This document shows positions 58,201-64,000 of a stretch of 64,000 bases of DNA, in pieces (within the stretch, counting starts at the first letter, position 1; every line of letters begins with the position of its first letter). Source of the DNA: Candidatus Viridilinea mediisalina. Lineage in GTDB: Bacteria; Chloroflexota; Chloroflexia; Chloroflexales; Chloroflexaceae. The DNA is taken from contig NZ_NQWI01000002.1 of the NCBI RefSeq assembly GCF_002532535.1, positions 1-64,000 of the forward strand, in the 5' to 3' direction. The translations under genes and the position numbers were made by a program. The notes under the pieces were generated by a model, which saw only the letters and a list, made by a program, of their open reading frames with translations, did not search any database and was not told the DNA's origin.

Positions 58201-58532
58201 CGCGCCAATGGCTCTCGCTAATGTATACGCTCATGGGCCGTTCATCGGAGGCGGTTGAAGAGAAGAAGCAGATTGCACGCATCTTTGCCAAGCAGCGCGA
58301 CTACGATAACGCTATTGCTGAGTTACACCAGGTGATTGGCCTCAACCAGCGCGATCTCGATGCCTACTACATGCTTGGCGATATGCTCATGCGCCGCGAG
58401 GAGTTTGCCCAGGCGGTGCAACTCTACCACCGCATGTTGAAGATGGAAGGGATTGAAGCGGAACGGGTGCAAGCCCTCTTGAGCGCCGCGAACCTCATGC
58501 TGCAACAGCGCCAAGGCGTGCGCCGAGAGTGA
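55245..58532 (+). CDS. Large TPR-repeat protein (1095 aa)
   Basis: At least ten tetratricopeptide-like helical pairs occur across residues 1-390 and 490-1090, for example AEVALRLDPNSREAKDLI, ADVLYSLGLIYQERGDLRQA, ALAKYQLLIDTFRVRGKPEE and NRDVHAQYGLALLKLERYEA. A Pro/Thr-rich linker lies at about 415-490. No signal peptide, membrane span or catalytic domain is seen. It is probably a cytosolic scaffold. It follows argF by 36 bases in the same direction. Function unknown. Confidence 0.85.
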   Translation: MAGNRAIFDRALEQSREAARQRRWDESLKLAVRALQEFPQDSDARMNVAVALFHTEKLDRALQVFEELRAEDQNNPLFLNYIAQAQAKQGNRKAVDSYRLLADMHVAQRRPMQAVEALRALLKLHPEADDQRKRLAKLFEDAGAVREAAGEHLVLAQRQLQARQLDQAAEAAEVALRLDPNSREAKDLIVTIREAMARAAGFGEQPSEAQAAAAAPEPRVNLSGMTGALRSQQFALEKFVEQAQKAQEAGDVEEAAKLYEQAVEGGLERADVLYSLGLIYQERGDLRQAASVLNRATSDPEYALSVHFALGQIYHDLGQLPQAAQEFEQTIRLVDLETIGRNEADDLIQMYENAATIYEQIGDIARAAALYGTLASFLDSKRWGRERAGEFKSRSKELSDRNMFAKLRTMGTGALTMPEEPTTQPVDEAPATSEVWGKIRPITDFLRGGKPDTSSSFDSKPAAPPIPEPMILLESMPSSEAAGVAPAIPLDTTGLSEELAGWVRLSGNYLDQGLTEAALDACHEVIRLDVDYLPIHLRMGEVFERQGRSEDALAKYQLLIDTFRVRGKPEEAIDVYLRFIELSPDTFNARSRLAELLRNAGRIEEAVTQMLQVAATYQRLGQSNKALEEFRRLLQWSPKNRDVHAQYGLALLKLERYEAALAEFRRALELGDPNNPIAVARLNMTLALLAEQPVAIWDSLASLLELLKQQPHELGPVQAEYRSALLTSDAPILHYILAVIQQHAGQHSSALLSLEQAEALVNDEADLLLPAVLIYQATADSHIALGHAEEALEYLRRGQAAASRKVPDPGVRHAFAVPLNKGDFVRRMAEAYAATDDIDGAEQALLEARQLLPYDRAIYTKLADVYFRQGKLSEALAQLEDLAGHYEERQQLDRAIEMFEYALKLAPNHIAISSRLARMQLRRGYLDKGVEGLVRASELQKKAGQLKDAVASLQEAAQVHWTLSDHEKARQMYDKIVQIAPNDIDARQWLSLMYTLMGRSSEAVEEKKQIARIFAKQRDYDNAIAELHQVIGLNQRDLDAYYMLGDMLMRREEFAQAVQLYHRMLKMEGIEAERVQALLSAANLMLQQRQGVRRE

Positions 58533-58542
58533 GCATGATATT

Positions 58543-58640
58543 GTAGATTGCAGATTGTAGATTGCAGATTGCCGAACATGGCGTCTCAATGGGCTTTCGC
58601 GTTCATCCATCTCTGTGGTCTCTGTGGTGAAAAACTCTGC
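58543..58640. repeat. Inverted CAATCTAC-type cassette and CACAGAG fragment
   Basis: ATTGTAGATTGCAGATTGTA array then GAACATGGCGTCTCAATGGG, the inverse of the 5172 and 36031 cassettes, followed by TCTGTGGTCTCTGTGGTG. Confidence 0.75.
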
Positions 58641-58673
58641 GCCCTCTCCCTCTCTCTAGACCTGGAATCGCTT

Positions 58674-59624
58674 GTGAAAACAATCGTCCTACAGCGTACT
58701 ATTGTCCTCCTCTGCGCCCTTGGGCTGCTGACAGCCTGTGGGCTTGCTGATCTTGCGCTCAATGCGCCTACCGCCACCCCAGAAGCAAGCACGACACCTA
58801 TGACGGGGCAACTAGGCTCGCAGCCCGCCCCCGCGACCACACGCACCACCATTGCTGAGGCCGATGTTGAGGTAATCCAACGCCCCACCGCAAGCCCTCA
58901 GACGCGCTATGATGATCGCTATGAGCCTGATGATCGCCGTGAATTGGCTCAAACGATCCAGATTGGTGAGGTGCAAGCGCGAACCTTTAGCAATGAGTAT
59001 GACGAAGATTGGGTGCGTGTTGATGTCCGAGATGAGTACATCTATCAGTTTGAAACCTTTGATCTTGAGGATGGTGCCGATACAATCCTTACGCTCTACG
59101 ATGCAGAGGGCAACCAGGTAGCCTATAATGATGATTATGGAGGTCTTGCGTCACGGATCTACTACCAAGCAGAGCATACAACACAATTGTACCTCCAGAT
59201 CACGGCCTATGCCCTTGCTGAACCTGGCTTGGGCTACAAGTTGCGCGTCTTCGAGTTGCTGCCGCCCGCCCCCGATGCCTATGAACCCGATGATCGCCAA
59301 GCGGATGCAAGCCTCATTACGGTTGGTGAAGTCCAAGCGCGTACCTTCCACCTGCCCAGCGATGAGGATTGGGTTGCGATTGATGTGATTGCTGGTGCGA
59401 CCTATCGCTTTACCACGTTTGATCTCGATCCCGGTCTTGACACAATCCTCACGCTCTATGATCACCAAGGGAATGAGTTGGACTATAATGATGATTTCAT
59501 CGGCTTGGCTTCGCAGATCATCCATCGTGCAAGCAATACCGAGCGCATCTACCTGCACGTCACGACCTATGTGCCCCCAGCACCGGGGGCGGTCTATCGG
59601 CTAGAGGTAGCGTTGGAACCGTAG
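58674..59624 (+). CDS. Lipoprotein with two pre-peptidase C-terminal (PPC)-like domains
   Basis: The 316-residue precursor, counted from the GTG at 58674, has a signal peptide and lipobox LLTACG. A Thr/Pro-rich linker precedes two similar domains of about 100 residues. Each starts YEPDDR, continues GEVQARTF and DEDWV, and holds a DTILTLYD strand and YNDDY/YNDDF turn, which is the PPC fold. Duplication within the gene is clear. It would sit on the outer face of the membrane; binding of sugars or proteins is possible. The upstream part of the longer frame reads repeats and is rejected. Confidence 0.8.
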   Translation: MKTIVLQRTIVLLCALGLLTACGLADLALNAPTATPEASTTPMTGQLGSQPAPATTRTTIAEADVEVIQRPTASPQTRYDDRYEPDDRRELAQTIQIGEVQARTFSNEYDEDWVRVDVRDEYIYQFETFDLEDGADTILTLYDAEGNQVAYNDDYGGLASRIYYQAEHTTQLYLQITAYALAEPGLGYKLRVFELLPPAPDAYEPDDRQADASLITVGEVQARTFHLPSDEDWVAIDVIAGATYRFTTFDLDPGLDTILTLYDHQGNELDYNDDFIGLASQIIHRASNTERIYLHVTTYVPPAPGAVYRLEVALEP

Positions 59625-59696
59625 TTGCACAAGGCTTGGGTGCTACACGCTGTATAACCAAGCAACTCTCGCTCATGTGTGCCTTTGTGGTGAACC

Positions 59697-60518
59697 ATGG
59701 ATCTTACCCGTATCTGGGCGCGGCTTAATCCGCTGACGTCCCCCTTTGCTATCCTCGATATCATCATTGTTGCCATTCTCTTCTACTGGCTGCTTGGTGT
59801 GATTCGCGGCACCCGTGCGGTACAATTGCTGCGCGGTGTTGGAATCCTGTTAGTTCTTGCGATCGTTCTGGGGGCCGTGGCTGGTGACCAGTTGACCACC
59901 TTGGGGTGGCTGCTCACAACGATCATTACACCAGCATTGATTGTCGGCGTACCGATCCTCTTCCAACCTGAATTGCGCCGGGCCCTCGAATCACTTGGGC
60001 GCTCGTCAGAACTGCTCAGTCGCCCCATGGCTGGGTTGAATCGCTCAGAAGTGATTACCACCATCAATACGATTGCCCGTACCACCCAGCAACTCTCGCA
60101 ACAAGGGGTTGGTGCGCTGATCGTGATTGAACGCATGAGCCAGTTGCAGGAGTATGCTGATCGCGGGGTCATCCTCGACTCCCGCGTCTCGATGCCACTG
60201 CTCATGAACATTTTTTACCCCAATTCGCCGCTGCACGATATGGCGGTGATTGTGCGTGGCAACCGCATCCTTGCGGCAAATGTGGTGCTGCCCCTTAGTG
60301 AAGATGTCGCTGGGCCACGGCGCTACGGTACACGCCATCGTGCCGCGAAGGGCATTAGTGAACAGAGCGATGCCATTGCTGTGGTGGTCTCCGAAGAGAC
60401 CGGGGCGATCTCGCTGATGCAGGATGGACGCATGGTTAGCTACCTCACCGAGGCACGCCTGCGGGTGATGTTGGCCGACCTGTTGCGTATTTCGCTGGAG
60501 GAAGCAGCCGCTAAGTGA
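59697..60518 (+). CDS. cdaA: Diadenylate cyclase CdaA
   Basis: The 273-residue protein has three N-terminal membrane helices (about 17-90) and a DAC domain (about 110-255) with GALIVIER, DSRVSMPLLMNIFYPNSPLH and RRYGTRHRAAKGISEQSDA (the RHR motif). It makes c-di-AMP from two ATP. The usual DGA nucleotide motif reads DMA here (Asp181, Met182, Ala183). The catalytic Asp remains, but Gly is replaced. It is followed eight bases later by the cdaR-type gene, as in the CdaA-CdaR pair of other bacteria. No glmM follows. Confidence 0.93.
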   Translation: MDLTRIWARLNPLTSPFAILDIIIVAILFYWLLGVIRGTRAVQLLRGVGILLVLAIVLGAVAGDQLTTLGWLLTTIITPALIVGVPILFQPELRRALESLGRSSELLSRPMAGLNRSEVITTINTIARTTQQLSQQGVGALIVIERMSQLQEYADRGVILDSRVSMPLLMNIFYPNSPLHDMAVIVRGNRILAANVVLPLSEDVAGPRRYGTRHRAAKGISEQSDAIAVVVSEETGAISLMQDGRMVSYLTEARLRVMLADLLRISLEEAAAK

Positions 60519-60525
60519 GTCCCCG

Positions 60526-61944
60526 ATGAAAAGTTTGCGTGCCTCCCTCTTGCGCTTGACTCTTGCCTTTGGTCTGAGCTTCGCACTGTGGGCCTTCGTT
60601 TCGTTTAGTCAAAACCCTGATGAGAATGTTACCTTTCCTGAGATGCCCCTCCAAGTTGTGGGCCTCGATGATGATCTGGTGATTGTTGATACGAGTGGTG
60701 TGCCTAATCAGGTCTTTCCCACCATTGATGTGACTCTGCGTACTGATCAGCGGCAATTGGCGAGCTTGCGCCGCGTTGATCTGCGCGTGGTGGCCAATCT
60801 GAGTGGCTTGGGTCCCGGTGAACATATGGTGCCGATTAATGTTGAGGCGACCCGCAGTAATGTTGCGATCAATGTGGCCCCTGGTGGCGTTGCACCGGCC
60901 CAGGTGCCCGTGCGCCTCGAACAGTTGAGCAGCGCAGAGGTGGCGATCAGTGTAGAAATCCAGGGGAATATCCCCTTTAGCTTTGAACGAGGTGAGCCCC
61001 GGGTGAGTTCTGGGGGCCAGCCCATCCACATGGTGCGCGTCTATGGCCCGATCAGTCGCGTTATGCTCGTTGAAGAGGTGCGTGCCTTGGTCAATGTTGA
61101 ACAACTGCGCGCCACCTATGTGGCGCCGTTGGCGCTCACGCCTCTGGATGGGGCGGGCCAGCCCGTGGAGGGTGTGCGCGTTGAGCCTGGTACGGTGACC
61201 GTGCAGGTGCCAATCAATCCAGTCGTGGGTCTCAAGTTGGTGCCGGTTGAACCACAGATTATTGGTCTGCCCGCACCCGGCTTTGAGATTCGCTCAGTGC
61301 AGGTAAATCCGCCTCTGATAACCTTGGCCGGTAGCTCAGGGCCGCTTGATGCGGTTGATCTGCTCACCACAACCAGCCTTGATCTGAGTGGCGCACGCCA
61401 AGACCTGAGTGCCAGCTTGGCCCTCGAATTTCCCGATGGTACCTCGCCTCGCGCTGGAGAACCCGACCATGTGACCGTCACGGTGCAGATTGCCCCCATC
61501 GAACGCCCCTTCCAGATCGGGTTACCCACCCAAGTTCAACTCGTCGGGGTTGCCCCTGGTCTGATCGCGAACTTCAATCCAGTGGTGATCAACCTCACGG
61601 TCACCGGCAGTAGCACGGCGCTCAACGAACTCGCCGAGAATCCGATCAGTGCCGTAGTAGACCTAAGCGGGCTCGGGCCGGGCTTCTACAGCCTAACGCC
61701 TGAGGTGGAACTGCCCGCTGGAATTCGTCTGACCACTGATCTCCCAAGTATTGATGTAACCCTCCGCGCCCCAGCGACGGCAACACCGCAGCCAGTGGAG
61801 GAGCAGCCAACCGTGCCGCCCCCGCCCCCGGATGCCACCCCCGAACCGACCCTAGAGCCTCTGCCTGAACCAACTCCGGTGGCCCCAAGTCCCGAACCAG
61901 AACCCGAACCTGTACCTGAAGTAACGCCAACAGTGGTACCATGA
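60526..61944 (+). CDS. cdaR: CdaR/YbbR-domain protein
   Basis: The 472-residue protein has one N-terminal membrane helix (LTLAFGLSFALWAFVSFSQ) and an extracytoplasmic region with about four YbbR-like repeats, for example VTFPEMPLQVVGLDDDLVIV, VNVEQLRATYVAPLALTPL and LVPVEPQIIGLPAPGFEIRS. A Pro/Glu-rich tail (about 415-472) ends it. CdaR proteins bind CdaA at the membrane and modulate c-di-AMP production. Coupling to cdaA supports this. The Pro-rich tail is unusual and may be a cell-wall spacer. Confidence 0.9.
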   Translation: MKSLRASLLRLTLAFGLSFALWAFVSFSQNPDENVTFPEMPLQVVGLDDDLVIVDTSGVPNQVFPTIDVTLRTDQRQLASLRRVDLRVVANLSGLGPGEHMVPINVEATRSNVAINVAPGGVAPAQVPVRLEQLSSAEVAISVEIQGNIPFSFERGEPRVSSGGQPIHMVRVYGPISRVMLVEEVRALVNVEQLRATYVAPLALTPLDGAGQPVEGVRVEPGTVTVQVPINPVVGLKLVPVEPQIIGLPAPGFEIRSVQVNPPLITLAGSSGPLDAVDLLTTTSLDLSGARQDLSASLALEFPDGTSPRAGEPDHVTVTVQIAPIERPFQIGLPTQVQLVGVAPGLIANFNPVVINLTVTGSSTALNELAENPISAVVDLSGLGPGFYSLTPEVELPAGIRLTTDLPSIDVTLRAPATATPQPVEEQPTVPPPPPDATPEPTLEPLPEPTPVAPSPEPEPEPVPEVTPTVVP

Positions 61945-61983
61945 GAAGTATAGTGTATAGTCCTTCAGATAAAGAATGGTGAA

Positions 61984-62032
61984 AGGGGAGGGGTTCGGGG
62001 AGGGCGAAGCCCTCCCCGAAAACCCTTCCCAC
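61984..62032. terminator. Possible terminator hairpin after cdaR
   Basis: GGGTTCGGGGAGGGC-gaa-GCCCTCCCCGAAAACCC, a member of the GAA-loop hairpin group. No U-run follows, so termination is uncertain. Confidence 0.5.
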
Positions 62033-62060
62033 GATCCTAGAGGTTCCAGAAACATTATCT

Positions 62061-62183
62061 GAGAAACTGTCTGAAAAGGGCCCTAGTGTCGTTCCACACG
62101 ATGTGGCACATGCTGGAGTGCCGGCTTTAGCCGGCTAAAGCCGGCACTCCAACGCCAGCACATGGACTTTTCAGACAACCTCT
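62061..62183. repeat. CTGTCTGAAAAG element, copy 10 (long subtype)
   Basis: About 123 bp with the block GTCGTTCCACACGATGTGGC shared with 27583-27701. Confidence 0.9.
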
Positions 62184-62232
62184 GAAAGACTATAGTAGGA
62201 AGCATGCAGTAGGCAGTAGAACAAGGTTCCCC

Positions 62233-63162
62233 ATGGCTCATCTTACACTCAGGGATCGCGCTCGTGGCGCACTGATCGGCTTGGCGGCGGGCGATGCTCT
62301 TGGTACGACGCTGGAATTTACTGGGCCGCTGAATCCCTTTATGCCCCAAGTAACCCAGATTGTGGGCGGTGGCCCCTTTGCTTTGCCCCCCGGCGGTTGG
62401 ACCGATGATACGAGCATGGCTATCTGTTTGGCTCAGAGTTTGGTGGCTATGCGCGATTGTGTTGCGCGCGACCAGATGGATCGCTATTTGCGCTGGTGGC
62501 AACAGGGCGAAAACTCGGTGCTGGGTCACTGTTTTGATATTGGAAATACCACCCGCGATGCGCTCTATCGCTACCAGACGACGGGCGATCCTATGGCGGG
62601 CGATCCGAATCCCAATACAGCCGGGAATGGCTCGTTGATGCGGATGGTTCCGGTGGTGCTTGCTGCTTCACATGAGGCGCAAGCGATCGCATGGGCTGCA
62701 CTCCAATCATGTACAACCCACGCTGCCCCAGCGGCGGTGGATGCATGCCGCTTCTATGCCCGCCTGATCTGGCGAGCCATGGCAGGCGCGAGCAAGGATG
62801 CGTTGACTGATCCCGCCCTGGGTGCCGATCTCGATCTTATGCCCTTAGTTGCAAGTATAGCCCAGGGTAGCTATCGTCAGAAGCAGCCCCCCGCAATTCG
62901 CGGGACTGGCTATGTGGTGGATGCACTCGAAGCGGCCCTCTGGGCCTTCTATACCAGCGAAAGTTTTGTAGCCGGTGCGATCCTCGCGGTCAATCTCGGC
63001 CAAGATGCCGATACCACCGGGGCGATCTATGGGCAACTTGCAGGAGCCTACTATGGTCTGCCCGCGATTCCCCAAGATTGGCAAGCGACTGTTTTGTGGG
63101 CCGATACGATCCTAGCCTTGGCCGATGCGCTCTTGGAACTCCGTGGAGAGATACAGAGTTGA
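62233..63162 (+). CDS. ADP-ribosylglycohydrolase family protein
   Basis: The 309-residue protein has RGALIGLAAGDALGTTLEFT, the metal-binding WTDDTSMAICLAQSL, NPNTAGNGSLMRMVPV and the C-terminal LGQDADTTGAIYGQLAGAYYG. These are the Mg-ligand motifs of DraG/ARH-type hydrolases, which remove ADP-ribose from proteins or small molecules. Substrate unknown. The ATG follows AACAAGGTTCCCC, a weak ribosome-binding site. The C-terminal residues RGEIQS and the stop are in a CACAGAG-family repeat. Confidence 0.92.
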   Translation: MAHLTLRDRARGALIGLAAGDALGTTLEFTGPLNPFMPQVTQIVGGGPFALPPGGWTDDTSMAICLAQSLVAMRDCVARDQMDRYLRWWQQGENSVLGHCFDIGNTTRDALYRYQTTGDPMAGDPNPNTAGNGSLMRMVPVVLAASHEAQAIAWAALQSCTTHAAPAAVDACRFYARLIWRAMAGASKDALTDPALGADLDLMPLVASIAQGSYRQKQPPAIRGTGYVVDALEAALWAFYTSESFVAGAILAVNLGQDADTTGAIYGQLAGAYYGLPAIPQDWQATVLWADTILALADALLELRGEIQS

Positions 63163-63425
63163 GTGAACCACAGAGGCACAGAGGACACAGAGGTATGGAG
63201 AGTTTCAGGTATGTGGCACATCCTGATGCTGCAAACACCTGTGTTCTGTCTCCTCTTGGAGAGATACAGAGTGATTGAACCACAGAGGCACAGAGGGCAC
63301 AGAGGTATGGAGAGTTTCAGGTATGTGGCACATCCTGACACGACAAACACCCATATTCTGTTTCCCCATCCCTACATCCTCCACCTCTCTGTGCTCTCTG
63401 TGCCTCTGTGGTTCAAACCTCTTGT
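63150..63425. repeat. CACAGAGGCACAGAG repeat, tandem duplication of about 100 bp and an inverted copy
   Basis: GAGAGATACAGAGT, AACCACAGAGGCACAGAG and GGTATGGAGAGTTTCAGGTA occur twice (63142-63240 and 63259-63345), then TGTGCCTCTGTGGTTCA inverted. No gene seen in 63163-63529. Confidence 0.8.
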
Positions 63426-63529
63426 AACCTCGTTTCCTCTCCCCCCCACCAAAACCGTATCTTTTTGCCCCCAGCAGCGGTAGATCTAGTAGAGGTGCTA
63501 CACTCCGCTGATCTCATGGGGGCTTTTCT

Positions 63530-64000
63530 ATGGTTGACGATCTATCGGCTGGGCCGCGCCGTACCCGACGGCGTGGCCCGACGTTGTTGCTGCTGCTGGG
63601 GTTGTTGGTCGCTGGATTGGTATTGAGTGGGCAGAGCAGCCCAACACGCTGGTTGGTCGCTTTGGGGCTTGATCCGGTGGCCTTGGGTTTGGTCGAGCGA
63701 CCACGCCCGGCGGCGGTGAGCGGTGATGGGCGCATTACGCTCTTCTTCACCACGCCCGATCTGGTCTATCCCGATCAGCCCAAGCGCCGCATTGCGCCTG
63801 CGGCTGAACGGGCGCTCTTGGCCGATCTGGCGGCGGCACGCCATACGATTGAATTGGCGAGTTTTGAGTATAACCTTATGAGCCTCGCCCAAGCCCTGGC
63901 CCAAGCCCAGACCCGTGGCGTCCAGGTGCGCCTGGCGCTTGACCGCGATAATCTGGTTGATCCGCGGAAGGCTAAATGGGCCGGTAGCGTTGAGGATGCC
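63530..64000 (+). CDS. Phospholipase D-like protein, N-terminal part (runs off the right edge)
   Basis: 157 codons are present. After a hydrophobic signal-anchor (about 16-35; TLLLLLGLLVAGLVL), the mature part has GDGRITLFFTTPDLVYPDQP and a PLD-type strand-helix start TIELASFEYNLMSLAQALAQ, then TRGVQVRLALDRDNL. This is the region before the first HKD motif of PLD-like nucleases or cardiolipin-synthase-like proteins; the HKD lies beyond the window. A TACACT -10-like box occurs at 63499-63504. Function as nuclease or phosphatidyl transferase is open. Confidence 0.75.
   Translation, partial: MVDDLSAGPRRTRRRGPTLLLLLGLLVAGLVLSGQSSPTRWLVALGLDPVALGLVERPRPAAVSGDGRITLFFTTPDLVYPDQPKRRIAPAAERALLADLAAARHTIELASFEYNLMSLAQALAQAQTRGVQVRLALDRDNLVDPRKAKWAGSVEDA

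Noticed and set aside
57522-58208. Minus-strand frame inside the TPR gene
   Set aside because: A mirror of the regular TPR codon pattern; no supporting signal.
63516-63626. ATG at 63516 as the start of the last gene
   Set aside because: It is in another frame and gives a Cys/Arg-rich stretch that ends quickly; the ATG at 63530 gives a signal-anchor and PLD-like sequence to the window end.

Overview
The window looks like a chromosomal segment from a Chloroflexota bacterium, most likely a filamentous Chloroflexales-type organism. This is inferred from the gene set and from features such as a secreted protein whose mature N-terminus begins HRIYLPIV, a Flp-type pilin, a DnaD/DnaI-like helicase-loader pair and very dense families of palindromic and heptameric repeats. 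No rRNA gene or CRISPR array is visible. One tRNA gene is present, and its shape and UCA anticodon mark it as a selenocysteine tRNA.

Layout. 0-2.9 kb: decaying toxin-antitoxin genes (two VapB-like antitoxins whose vapC partners stop after 9-19 codons, and an apparently complete hicAB pair), repeats and selC. 2.9-5.2 kb: a TIGR04283-type glycosyltransferase and a ComEC-type channel protein. 5.5-14.1 kb (minus strand): SPFH protein, GtrB-like glycosyltransferase, DNA polymerase I, a methyltransferase coupled to a UvrD/PcrA helicase, and SSB. 14.5-17.3 kb: a secreted protein and a REC-PAS response regulator. 17.3-21.6 kb: an arsenic island with an ArsR-ArsC fusion, a second ArsR, arsenite methyltransferase ArsM and a SulP transporter, with mntA/hepT remnants between them. 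22-28.3 kb: RseP-type site-2 protease, DUF433 antitoxin, a two-ORF membrane-anchored Cas4-like nuclease, thiol peroxidase, CobA-type methyltransferase overlapping an ABC ATPase, a small membrane protein and a Flp pilin with a strong terminator. 28.5-35.1 kb (minus strand): acetoacetyl-CoA synthetase, an M20 amidohydrolase with several catalytic residues replaced, coupled to an intact (S)-ureidoglycine aminohydrolase, a Uma2 fragment, an RsmC-like methyltransferase and an M50 membrane protease. 36.1-39.4 kb: a polytopic membrane protein and a DUF4349 protein. 39.6-50 kb: a full phosphonate locus phnD-C-E-E-G-H-I-J-K-L-M. 50-52.4 kb: IclR regulator and glycerate 2-kinase. 52.7-64 kb: DnaD- and DnaI-like proteins, ornithine carbamoyltransferase, a 1095-residue TPR protein, a lipoprotein, diadenylate cyclase CdaA with its CdaR partner, an ADP-ribosylglycohydrolase and the start of a phospholipase D-like protein.

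How the parts work together. PhnD/C/E/E would import phosphonate and PhnG-M would cleave the C-P bond. No phnF, phnN or phnP is in the window, so regulation and the last ribosyl-phosphate steps must be elsewhere or differ. The arsenic genes combine sensing, arsenate reduction and As(III) methylation. CdaA/CdaR form a c-di-AMP synthesis unit.

The most striking non-coding feature is repeat content. At least six short inverted-repeat element families, heptanucleotide arrays carried in recurring cassettes, and several hairpin families with fixed cores and copy-specific but still complementary arms fill nearly every gap, including five junctions inside the phn operon. Several genes take their stop codon, C-terminus or an internal loop from these repeats. 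Start positions were moved from the longest open frame wherever a ribosome-binding site, promoter or family alignment pointed to an internal start; these choices are stated in each entry.
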